Assembly (NCBI RefSeq): GCF_024713945.1
Contig: NC_134677.1
Location: forward strand, 4,095,001-4,159,000
From: Dermatophagoides farinae
Lineage: Eukaryota; Arthropoda; Arachnida; Sarcoptiformes; Pyroglyphidae
DNA length: 64,000 nt
Reading direction: 5' to 3'
Each line of letters starts with the position of its first letter. The first letter of the stretch is position 1. Under the pieces are notes generated by a model, which had not been told where the DNA came from, searched no databases, and was given only the letters and a program-made list of their open reading frames with translations. Positions 25,868 through 36,636 of this stretch are shown piece after piece. The position numbers were made by a program, and so were the translations under genes.

Positions 25868-26474
25868 CTAATCGACATAACGTTTCCGTCGACGACGTTG
25901 ACCTTCCAATACAAATCGATGTGCCTCTATAAAAGAAAAAAGAAATTGTTCAATGAAAAACATTTCGTTTTTTTGCTTTCAATGAGAAAAAGTGTAATTG
26001 ATTTTTTCATTTAGAAGCTAGAAAAATATACTATAATTAGGTCGAATTTTCCCGAATTAATTTTGTCACGTTTTCAAATGAAATGAAATAAAAACATTTA
26101 GGCATTGATTGTCGGTTCAGTTATTTTTTATACTTTAAATGGTCGAATCAATTCAAACAACAATGGAAAAAGATCTTACCAATGACCACATTTGTACCAT
26201 TCGTACAGCTGCGGTAACAACGATAACTACATTGTCCATGAAAACATCCAATCAATCTTGTTCGGGCACATCCTGAACATTCAAAACTTGGATCTGTAGT
26301 TGATTTAACTCGATATGCTTCGACGGTCATAATCGAATTGAACAATCTTGGCGATGTGTCATCATTGTGATATTCATTTCTATAACTAATAACCAAAATG
26401 GTCAATAATAATGACAGAACAAATAACTTTCGTATTAAAATCATGATTATAATGACGATAACTTTTTTCTTCAA
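25868..26474 (-). CDS. Small secreted cysteine-rich peptide precursor, unknown family
   Basis: Two exons on the minus strand, 26474-26180 and 25926-25868, separated by a 253-base intron, encode 117 residues. The first 30 or so residues are strongly hydrophobic after a Lys triplet (signal peptide or anchor). A linker (MTVEAYRVKSTTDPSFE) leads to a compact six-cysteine module with spacing C-x2-C-x7-C-x4-C-x3-C-x3-C, reading CSGCARTRLIGC then FHGQCSYRCYRSC. The second exon adds EAHRFVLEGQ, then a polybasic RRRRKR site and the last residues YVD. This layout (signal, small disulfide core, polybasic processing site) is that of a secreted peptide hormone or defence peptide precursor. I do not recognise the family. 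The donor and acceptor both fit, but no homologue supports the second exon. Confidence 0.6.
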
Positions 26475-27942
26475 TCATATATGATGATGATGAAAGAAAA
26501 TGACCACAAAAGCAAAAGCTCGATTGATTGATTTATATCAATATTTTAATAAATAAATAGCTTGATGGTTTGCGACATGTATCGATTGACGATTGGATTT
26601 GATAGAATTGTATTACAGTAAACAACATGCGACCATTTTGGATATTAATGATTTTTTTGTTAACATATTCGATTCTTTAACAAAGGCAGCATTATTTATC
26701 ATATCATGAGATTTTATTTTTTCTTTTTTTTCTGTAATATTGTTTATTTTAACTTTTTGTGTGTGTGTGTGTGTGTGTGTGCATCCTTTCATCATCATCA
26801 TATTTCCGTATCTATTAGATTGAGTGTTGTTGTTGTTGTTATTGTTGTTATTATTGTTTACACCCACAATTAGCCTCCATAATTGAATAGAATGATGATG
26901 GATGCAATTCAACGAACCAAGTTGATATAAACCAAAAAAATGGAAATTTGATTGGCCATGATGTTATTATCATCGATGAAAGTGGTAAAATCAGAACAAA
27001 TAAACATATGCCATAAGTTATCGTTACCAGTATTGCAAAAATGGTACAATCACTGTTTGATATCGAATGATAGGCAATTATCATAACATCGTTGCAAACA
27101 TACACAAATATACACGATTGAAGGTCAATTCCCTGGGATATTTTGTTTATAATTTTTTTTTGTTGATGCTAATGAAGTTCATTTTTGAATGAAAAATTTA
27201 CACTTTTTAGGTTTGAAAATTTTACCTTCATTTTTGTGAAATAACTAAATATAATTTAGAACACATGAAATAAGGAACGAATAAAAAAATGACATTCTTA
27301 TTTGATTTGTCCAAAATGAATTCGGGCTTCAAATACAAACGAAGAAGAGAAGAAAAAAATGAATGAAAAACGATCACCACACTATTATCATAGCCATCTT
27401 CATTATCGAGAGTTGTAATTAACTTAATTAACCAATGAATAAATAAATAGGCTGTTCTTATTCGGGTTCTGTTTAGTTTTGTGTGTTCTATTTAAAATAA
27501 AAAAGTGTTTTCCTTCATTTTTTTTTTATCTCTATCGTTCTCTTTATTGTAACATAAATTTCGTTTTTTTTTCTTTTCTTTCTTGTCAATTCAGAACCTT
27601 GATCTTAATTTTTGATCTTACATTTATTTTTATTAGTTCGTTTGTCGAACGTTCTGTACCAAAGTATTGAAAAGAAAGGGAATAAATGCCGTTGATTCAT
27701 TGATCTTCATTTATTCTTATTGACAGTGATTAAGTGTGTGTGTCTGTGTGTGTATTTTGTGCTGTTTTTTCATCGTTATGATGTAAATTATGATCACGGA
27801 TCATCAATGTACGTTTCGATATGTGTTTAGTTTTCCATGATTCGATTTCAATCATCCCTACAGAATTAAAGTAGAATAAAGAAAAAATATCTAAAGAAAC
27901 TGAGAACACCGCCAATCATCATCATAATAATAATTTCAAGTC
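26475..27942. other. Intergenic region with microsatellites
   Basis: No gene is supported. The region contains a (TG)n run (26759-26781) and GTT-repeat DNA around 26828-26857. The flanking genes point away from each other, so both promoters should be within it. Open frames on either strand here are built from these repeats. Confidence 0.45.
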
Positions 27943-29346
27943 ATGTACCGATTTGTTGGCAAAATTTTTTCCATCATAAAAATCAAATGCACATCATTAT
28001 CATCATTGTCTGTAATCATTACTATATTGATGAGCAACATGATTGTACAATTAACAGTTTCATCATCAAAACATGATGTCGAAGATTTTATTGATGTATT
28101 ATCTGCAACAAATTCACCAGTATTCCATCAGTCATCAAATTCATTTTGTTGCTGGAACCAGTATTCGAAAATAATGGAAAAAAATGAAAATTTTGATCAT
28201 GATGCTGGTGGCAATAATGATGATGGCAATACATTTGAATCATTATTTTCAAATTATTTACTTAAAATTGATTCCAATAATATGGTTGATTCAAATAATG
28301 AAAATAATGGTGGTGAAAATCAAAGTTGGCCATTATCATCATCGGATAGCTTGTTGAAAAATAATGAGTACATCTCATTACCAATCGATGCAAATCTATT
28401 ACTTCCTTTAGGGAAATCAGAATTATCAACAGCGATTGGTAGAAAACAATCGATTTCAATTATCAAACCATCATTTCAACGAATTAGGAAACCTCAACGA
28501 AGATTTTTAATGCTTCCATTTCGACGTTTGATGCTTGCCTATATTGCACCACGAATTCTTCGTTTTCAAATGTCAATGTTAGTTAGCTCTCTAATTGGAG
28601 AATTATCTCGCAAAATCATTGATCCATTAATTAATTTTTCATCCTCTGGTCCAAATCAATCGGGATTCATTTCAACCACCAGTGGCAGCAGTCAAGATAA
28701 TTTGAATAATGTTATGGCAAAGTCATTATCAAAACAATCACCATCAACAATGATATCGATGGATCAACTTAAACAAATTCAACATTTAGCATCAATAATA
28801 CAACCACAGGAAACAAATGCACGGGCCATTATCGTTGATCCGGATAAAGTTACTGAACATCAGCCAACACGCATGATGAGTACAATGAAAGCTGCTGATT
28901 TGATAAAAAACAAGCCAACAAAACTATATGATCATTCAATTCCATTAGCATTGAATTTTTTATCTAAAACCAATAGAATACCTCGAAAAATATCGAAACT
29001 ATCGAGAATTCGATTCAATACCGATGAAGCCTCAAGTATTAACAATGAAAACAAAAACAAAAAGAAAAAACAATACAAACAACAAGATTTTGTCGATCAA
29101 AATCACAATGAAAAGGATTATTACCATTATAATAATGATTCGATTCAATCTTTCAAAAATAATCCCCATAATCTAGATCAATATAATAATAATAATAATG
29201 TTGATGAAGATAATAACAGCGGTGAACACGATAATGATGAATATGAAAATGCGAAAAAGAGGAAAAAAAGGGCGATATTAAGATATAGCTATAGTATTCA
29301 TGATTCTAATATTCAAATCAAGCATAAAATTATACCATCATCTTGA
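27943..29346 (+). CDS. Asn-rich secreted protein of unknown function, single exon
   Basis: A 467-residue intronless frame starts at ATG 27943 and ends at TGA 29344-29346. A good poly(A) signal (AATAAA 29365-29370) follows 19 bases later, which supports a real gene. The N-terminus has a hydrophobic stretch (about residues 20-38) that could be a late signal peptide; Met30 or Met33 are alternative starts. The middle (about residues 150-230) is basic and hydrophobic, including KPSFQRIRKPQRRFLMLPFR and MLAYIAPRILRFQMSML, and is the only part that looks foldable. The last 120 residues are low-complexity Asn/Asp/Lys. They end in a strong multibasic site (AKKRKKR) before a 24-residue C-terminal segment starting AILRYSYS. 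That could be a released peptide, but this is inference. No known domain is recognised. Confidence 0.6.
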   Translation: MYRFVGKIFSIIKIKCTSLSSLSVIITILMSNMIVQLTVSSSKHDVEDFIDVLSATNSPVFHQSSNSFCCWNQYSKIMEKNENFDHDAGGNNDDGNTFESLFSNYLLKIDSNNMVDSNNENNGGENQSWPLSSSDSLLKNNEYISLPIDANLLLPLGKSELSTAIGRKQSISIIKPSFQRIRKPQRRFLMLPFRRLMLAYIAPRILRFQMSMLVSSLIGELSRKIIDPLINFSSSGPNQSGFISTTSGSSQDNLNNVMAKSLSKQSPSTMISMDQLKQIQHLASIIQPQETNARAIIVDPDKVTEHQPTRMMSTMKAADLIKNKPTKLYDHSIPLALNFLSKTNRIPRKISKLSRIRFNTDEASSINNENKNKKKKQYKQQDFVDQNHNEKDYYHYNNDSIQSFKNNPHNLDQYNNNNNVDEDNNSGEHDNDEYENAKKRKKRAILRYSYSIHDSNIQIKHKIIPSS

Positions 29347-30523
29347 AATCAAAAAAGACTATTCAATAAAGTAACATCCAAGATTTAATGTATACATGTA
29401 ATGTAATGTATTTGTGGATCATAAAAGTGTGACCAACATCAAACTTATTATTATTATTATTAGGTATTCAATAAAGTTGTTATATAATTTTTATCTTTCT
29501 TTTCTAGGCCATCGAACATTGGAATAGTGATATTTTACTATAATTTTCAATACATTCAATTTCAAATCGATAGAAAATTCAATAGCTTGTCTTTAATTTT
29601 TTTTTTTTAATTAGGTTTTTTAATATTCACTTTTGAATTTTAATTGATAAAAAATAAGTTTCATGGTTAAATTTATAATCATAGACATGTGTGTTTATTA
29701 TTCACTTTAGATTGTTAGATGTAAAGGGTGGTAATTTTTTCATTTATAATTATTATTGTGTATGATTTTGAAATTTTTTTTCTGTATCCCAAAGATAAGG
29801 ATTCTAATAATTGTGAATGAATCATCATTAACACAAACGTATTCTAAATTGCACTTTTTTTCATTTAGGTTTTTTTTCTCATTCTACTTGAATCTACTGT
29901 TTGATTTTTTTTTGAAAAAATGTAATTATTTTCGATTTTGTTTCGTTTGCTTTTGTTGTTTTTAAGTGCCTATCAATTTTTTTTCAATTTATAGTAATAA
30001 ATGAAAATAAAGATAATTCAATTCTTTTATATATGACGTAATTTTGTTTGTTTGTTTGTTTGTTTCATTGATCCTGATGGATCATGATAATAGACAAAAG
30101 TTTAGTCATCAAATGATAATAACTATGACGGTGGATCATGATGATGATCATGAGTGGTAGTGGTGACGAATTGATTCAAAGCATACAGCGGAAATCATGT
30201 ATTATCATGAACAAAAATAAATTTCACTTTTCATACATAACAAACACATACAATCATGCCATACTTCCGCTTCGATAAAAATGTTTTGTTCATATTTGAC
30301 ATTAATAATTTTCCATTGAAATTTTTTTTAGTAGTGGCACTCTATTGACGACATTTGATTTGGCTAATGGCAACTATCAGGGAAATCCAATTGTCGCATG
30401 ATCATCATCATTCATTTAATTATAATCATTGTTTTCTAAGCATTAATTTATTTATTAACATTAAACGTTAATAATGAATCTTTTGGTTAATTGTTATTCA
30501 TAAGATATTATGATCAAAATAAG
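29347..30523. other. Spacer before the ARAP-like gene
   Basis: AT-rich DNA without a recognised gene. It includes the poly(A) signal of the upstream gene near its left end and the presumed promoter and 5' UTR of the ARAP-like gene at its right. Short tandem patches such as TTTG repeats near 30045 are present. Confidence 0.45.
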
Positions 30524-30703
30524 ATGGATCAGCAGAATCATTTGGCATTCAGTAATCCAATTTATGGTGAAATAAGTTATCGTCCAATACCGAAACCGAG
30601 ATTAAGTAAAAAGAAATCTAATCAAGTAAAAAAACAACAAAATTCTGATGGTAATGATAATCATGAATGTTTTAATGATAATAATTCTTCACCTTTACAA
30701 AAG

Positions 30704-30734
<31 letters not shown>

Positions 30735-33700
30735 CATCACATGATAATCAACATCGTTCATCATCATTATGTTTAAGCGATATTCGTATGACACAATTGC
30801 TTGATGAAATCAATTCACTAACCGATTCATTGCAGAAGAATTTTTCTTCATTACCTGAAAATGTTGATATCAATAATAATAATAATAATCATAAATCAAA
30901 TGAAAAAACAAAAGCGGCAACAACAACAGCAACAACACATGATGAAGTACAAAGACGTACAATAATTAAACGGAAAAAGATTCCCGTCCGAAGTGATTTA
31001 TTCAACATATCATTCAATAATGATGATAATGTTAATAGTTTAGATGACAATACTGAAACGAATCACCTCCCATCAACGTCCACATCAACTAATGATGTGT
31101 TGAATTCAAAGAAAGATAAACCAATAACAAGCAGTGGGGATTCTGGTGTTTTTCTAATGGCATCACAAAAATCTGTTTTTGATAATGATGGGGATGGTAA
31201 TCGAGAAAATTCCGATTTAAGCATGAAGAATAAATCAGAAATTGATGAAATTCCAACTACAAGTAAAGAAGCAATTAAATCTGATAATAAAACGATTGTC
31301 AACACCAAACAAATAGCCAATGATGAGCCGCCAAAATTACCACCACGTAAACCATCTAGATCAGGTAGGAATTTTTTATGTTTTGTTTATTTGAAAATTT
31401 AAATTAAAATTTCACATCAAGATGTAATTCCTACCGGAATGGATAGAGTTGAAACAAATAATGAGCGATTAGAGATTGAACATTTACATAATGATACATT
31501 ATCATTACAACGTAGTGGATACCTATGGAAAACTGGACCAAATTATAAAAGTTTCAAAAACAGATGGTGTGTACTTTACCGTCATAGCCAGAATTATTTT
31601 GATGCCAATTTATCATATTATTTTAATCGATCATCAATGTCGGCTTCGTTGAGTGGTAAAATTTTATTAGCCGAAATTGAATTCATTTCAATAACAGAAA
31701 CAATTCCGGTAAAAACGCGTTTGCCAAAAATTGAAAAGCCAGCAAGTAATCTTCGTTCATCAAAATCATTAATTGAATATATGAATAGTAATAACCACAA
31801 TAATAATATTGCTGATAACAATGATCTGGGAAATGGTGGAAATCATTCGTTATGTTTCTTTGAAATCGGTGTCAAAACCAGACAAGGTCGAATCTATTTA
31901 TTTGCTGCACGATCCGATACTGATCGTCAACAATGGATACATGCATTCGTTCAGGCAACGACTTTACATGCATTCAAAAATAAAGGTACATTAATATATT
32001 TATTTATTTATATTTATATATATTTATTATATTGTTTGAAATGAGTTTTTCATAATAAAATCAACACATTTCGTAGAAATTTATCATTGTGGATTTGTAA
32101 AAGCAAAATTCACCATAACAGCTGAATGGCAAATTTGTTTTGCACTACTTACAACCGATAGATTTTTCTACGTATTCGAATTGGGACAGAATAGTTCAAC
32201 AATACCGACATTAGAATGTGAACGATATCATATATTTAATCTGAGAAAAACGGTTCGGCTTAGCAGAATGGATGAGAAAAGTTCGATGAACGATGAAATT
32301 GGCAGTCAAATTAATCGTAAAAATAGTGATTCGTCTAGAGAATGTTGTGCTATTGATTGTAAATATGGATTCAGTCTAACACAAAACGGAGGTCACGTCG
32401 TATATCTCGTAAGCTCATTCGAATCTCATATTAATCTCTGGTAATATGATGATAAATATTCTCATGTCTTTGACATTTGATAGAAATTTTCTCTCTTGAA
32501 TTAATAGGTATCGATCCATATGGAGATTTTGGTTAGTTCCTCGACAGCCACCAGAGAAATTAATTCTAGAAGAACAATATCTAACAAAAGATGACGTGCC
32601 GATAGCAATCGACAAGTGCCTAAAGTTTCTCGACACATTTAACCAAACTGGCCTAAATCTTTTTGGTCCCATGCAGGATTCCATACATGAACATACAGCA
32701 ATCACGATTCAGAATTCATCGCCTAATGAAAAGCCAAATGAGCCAATTTCACGGAATCGCCTGCCAGGTTATTTAGCTACAACCCCAATGCTGGCCGATA
32801 TGGACTTATGGACACAACAGAATATTCTTACTCAACTTCGATTCGACTCATGGAATATACATTTGTTACCACAAAAATATAATGCTTGTCAGATAAGCCA
32901 ACTAATGTTGCTTTATCTACGATCTATGAACGAATGTCTATTCACTGAAGCATTGCTGCCATATTGGATAAAATTGTGGAAAACAATAAACAAAATAGAC
33001 GAATCCGATAATTCCGATTCGGATTCAATTGACTCTAAAAATGAACAAATAAAACGTCTGTTGAAATTTATGCCACCGGTTAACTATGCTCTACTCAGAC
33101 GTTTCATCATTTATCTCGCCAAGTAAGTAATCGATCAATTTGATTTTCAAGAATCATTTATTTTCTTTCTATTTCAAATAATTTACTATAGCGCAATACA
33201 CAATAATGAAGAATATTCTCTGTCGACTTCATTATGCAAAACACTATTTTTTTCTAAACCGAATAAGACACCCATCTCGGTGTCGGTTGCACGATCAATA
33301 ATGATGGCATTGATTCAGAATCATGTATGGTTATTCGATGTGACCAAGGAGGAATTGGAAAAAGAATTGCATATCAAACGTGTGGTCAATCTAATCATTA
33401 GCCAGAATCGTAAACAAAGTGCGAAAAAACAATCTGGGCAGAAAATGAAAATAAATCGAATGAATAATTTTATTGGTGGCGAACATATGATAGCAATTGC
33501 TAATAAAGGCTATCATGGTGATGATAGGACAAGAGTGAATTCATTGATCATCGGCATTAAAGTGACAGCATGGCCGGATAATAAGCAAATTAATGTAAAT
33601 GTGCATATAAATCGTAGCACTACAGCGAATGAAATATTTGAGATGATTCTGGAAAAAGTAAGCTTCATTTATAAAGCAAGAGTTACACCTCATGTGAAAT

Positions 33701-34603
33701 TGATCAATATAACAATCTATATAATTTATATCATATGATATTAAGGTAAAACTTGATGATAATGAAGAAATTCTGAATAGCTATTCAGTGTTTGAAGTAA
33801 TTTGCAATCGTCGTCTTGAACGCATCATAATGGGTAAAGAAAAGATTTTGCCTTTAATACTTTGCTGGTCAAATTGGCCATCACATTGGTCTATGGATGC
33901 TTGTATTGAAATAAAGCCAACGGAACGATTGCTGAGGGGTCAGCCGGACCATAAAATGAACAAGTTACCAAATTTAAAAGTCATTCAATTTGAAAATGAA
34001 TCATTGAATGTAACGCCAATCATGTTAATGTCAGTGATACGATATTGCGGACAAAGTGATACACGTTCGGTCAAACATGTATTGGCCGAATTTTCATCAT
34101 CACAATTGTTTCTATATTGTAAAGAAACACATCATTTATTAAGCCAATATGAACTGGATGAAATCTATTGGTACGTTGGTATCGAATCTGGAAATGTATT
34201 CCAGAATGCTACACCAATTAAATGCCAGACAATTGTAGCAGATCCGGATGAAGCGACTGCATTGGTAGTTTCAAGTGGTTCAAATTCAAATATGAGTGGA
34301 TCTACCAAATCTGCCGGATCTACAAAGGCAATCCGCCGTCATCAACAACCACATTCATCGACGGTAGCTAGTGTCAGTAATCAAATACCAACAGTCCCAA
34401 CCACATTAGTTGAATGCCAAATAACTAGTACTAATAGTATACCCGCCTTAACATTCATCGAACGACATCGAATTAAATCCCGACAAAGTCATGAACGTCG
34501 TAATTTTGGACAAACATTGGTATTTAATAGCTGGATCGAGTTGGATCAATGGATTAAAGGATTGTTAGAAGCAAGTTTACATAGAGAATTGTTTGAAATT
34601 TAA
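30524..34603 (+). CDS. ARAP / RhoGAP15B-like protein (PH-PH-RhoGAP-RA-PH)
   Basis: This is a multidomain membrane-signalling adaptor of the ARAP family; fly RhoGAP15B has a similar layout. Exons are 30524-31364, 31422-31985, 32077-32440, 32508-33122, 33192-33657 and 33746-34603, giving 1235 residues. Residues 1-280 are disordered, with a poly-Gln run and a PPKLPPRKPSRS proline motif. PH1 (about 300-455) starts SGYLWKTGPNYKSFKNRWC and contains an Asn-rich insert; PH2 is about 455-590. The RhoGAP-like domain (about 615-860) begins DDVPIAIDKCLKFLD. A Ras-association-like domain (about 895-995) contains YSVFEVICNRRLERIIMGKE, followed by a C-terminal PH domain. No ArfGAP zinc finger is present. 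The arginine finger (normally G-I-Y-R) reads GPMQ, so GAP activity is doubtful. Poly(A) signal AATAAA 34619-34624. Family assignment is likely, exact orthology less so. Confidence 0.83.
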
Positions 34604-36031
34604 ATTTTTTTCAAACAGAATAAAGATGGCAACAATAATTCTGTTATGTAAATCGAATTTTATAAAAGAATTTGAATAAAAAGAATTTTTTTCGTGAAAT
34701 TCCGTCAATCTGATCAAAAACTTTTCATTGTTCAGGTATATCAATTATATTCTATATAATATAGAATTGTAAATTTTTCTTACTCTAATAGGCGTACCAA
34801 ACATATGAACTTCTTCATACCATTTTTGTTTGTCTTGTTTCAAAACCAGGAAAAGATGCTTGAATCGAAATCATTTTGTTTGATGGCCAAATGGTACTGT
34901 TGGGATTAATTATGTATTACCATTTTTCATGTCATACCATTATTATTATTATTATTTTTCAGTCATAATTTTCAACAAATATTTTCTTTCATTATAATAT
35001 TGATTTGTTGGATGTCTCAAATGAATTACTTATATGCATTCTCAACATAAGAAACAAAAACCAATTCGTATTTGCAATTTTCTTTAGTTGTTTTTTTCTG
35101 TTTTGTATAGCTGATTTTAGCAACAATCAATTGATTTATTAATGATAAATTTTCATTCTATTGTGTTAAGATTGAATAACAGAACAGGTTTGATTGGATC
35201 TCTAAATGTAAAATATTTTTTTTCATCAAATCATTTCTGTTCAAGTAATTATTGTTCATTATAATGATGTCAAAAATTAGGAATCGTGAAAGAATAAAAA
35301 AAAATAATGAAAACGATAAGTAGCTTCATTAGAATACTTCAGTCAAGTAATGATCATTTATTTACGAGAGAAAGAGAATTTTCTTACATTTATTTATTTG
35401 TATATATTATACGAAATAGAAATTCTTATTTTGTCATAGCCATAAATTAGTATCTTTAATCGATTTGTCCACTTTTTTTGGTGGTTAATTGTTGTTTGGG
35501 TTTTTTCTGCTTTTAACATAGAAATATATATATGGCAATATGACGATAATGATGTCCACTGATTACTATATCGGATTCGATTGATCGATTGATTTGAGAA
35601 CAAAAAGTTTTTTTTATTCGGCCAAAGGCTAATTTATTTTTCGGAATACAGGGTAATAAATTTTTTTTTCTCTTTTTTCTCATATAATGATAAAGACCCA
35701 TGAATAATGCTTGCATGAGTATGTGTGTTTGTGTGTCTATATGTTTTGATCTTATCATCAAAAAAATTTGTATACATTTAACCTGAGCTGTCCTTGAAGA
35801 CTAGGAACAAAGATGATCATATGTTTGTGTGTATATAAATCATTGGTTAGATTGATTGATTTGTAAAGTTGTGTTGGTGGTGTACGTGATTTTCGGAGTA
35901 AATGGTCCGATATAAAAAAAATACATAAATACTTAAATAGTCATAGGTAAAACACATGTAGTCATCATTTGTTTTGGTTCATTTGCTCATTTTAGACGAA
36001 ACAAAAAAAAATTTATTTTTTAAAAATCAAA
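34604..36031. other. Spacer between ARAP-like and NPC2-like genes
   Basis: AT-rich, no gene recognised. AATAAA motifs near 34619 and 34675 serve the upstream gene. A TATAAAA at 35911-35917, about 115 bases before the NPC2-like start codon, is a plausible TATA box for that gene. Confidence 0.45.
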
Positions 36032-36636
36032 ATGATTTGTCAGCAAACATTTAATTCATCATCATCTATGTTGATATTGTCGTTGCTGTTATTATTACCC
36101 GTTATAACATTATCAAAGACGATATCCAGAAGAGCAAGCGAACAAGAATCTGATGCCGATGATGGTATTATGGAATATAATGATTGCGGTATAGGCAATT
36201 TACGACGACTAAAAGTGATGGGTTGTGAACCTGATGAAGAGATGCGTAGCCGTTTTTGTTTATTAACACGTGGTTCAAATGCTTCATTGGTAGCAAAATT
36301 TATTGCAGATGGTGATTATCCAACGGTGTCAACCGATGTACGAATAAAAATCGGTTTCCTAGAGTTTGGTTATCCACCAATCGAATATGATGCTTGCCTA
36401 CATTATGTTGCATGTCCGTTGCATAAAGATGAATTGAGTGTGGCTCGAGTTATATTTCCCATACCTAGTTTTTCTCCAAGAGTAAGTTTTTATTTTTGAA
36501 AATAAAAAAAACAATTTGATCATATCAAATATTTTTTCTATTCTATTAGTTTGCAAACATGTTGATTACTGCACGTCTTTATGGACCGAATAGCGAATTG
36601 ATTGTCTGTGGACAGGCAAGAGCCGGATTGATTTGA
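36032..36636 (+). CDS. NPC2-like ML-domain secreted protein (mite group 2 allergen family)
   Basis: ML-domain proteins are small secreted beta-sandwich lipid carriers; NPC2 moves sterols in lysosomes, and mite group 2 allergens are secreted relatives. Exons 36032-36481 and 36550-36636 give 178 residues. A signal peptide (residues 1 to about 30, very Leu-rich) is followed by a 20-residue acidic spacer and then the ML fold. The six expected cysteines are all present: NDCGIG, VMGCEP, RFCLLTRG, YDACLHYVACPLHK and LIVCGQA. The RG after the third cysteine and the ACxxYxxCPL motif are typical of the family. One phase-0 intron precedes the last strands. Compared with classical group 2 proteins (about 145 residues), it has a longer N-terminal spacer, so it is a paralogue and not the main allergen. 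Ligand cannot be told from sequence. Confidence 0.93.

Noticed and set aside
26851-27105. 84-codon minus-strand frame with two hydrophobic segments
   Set aside because: No splice partners or poly(A) signal; overlaps repeat-rich DNA and has the hydrophobic bias expected of AT-rich noise.
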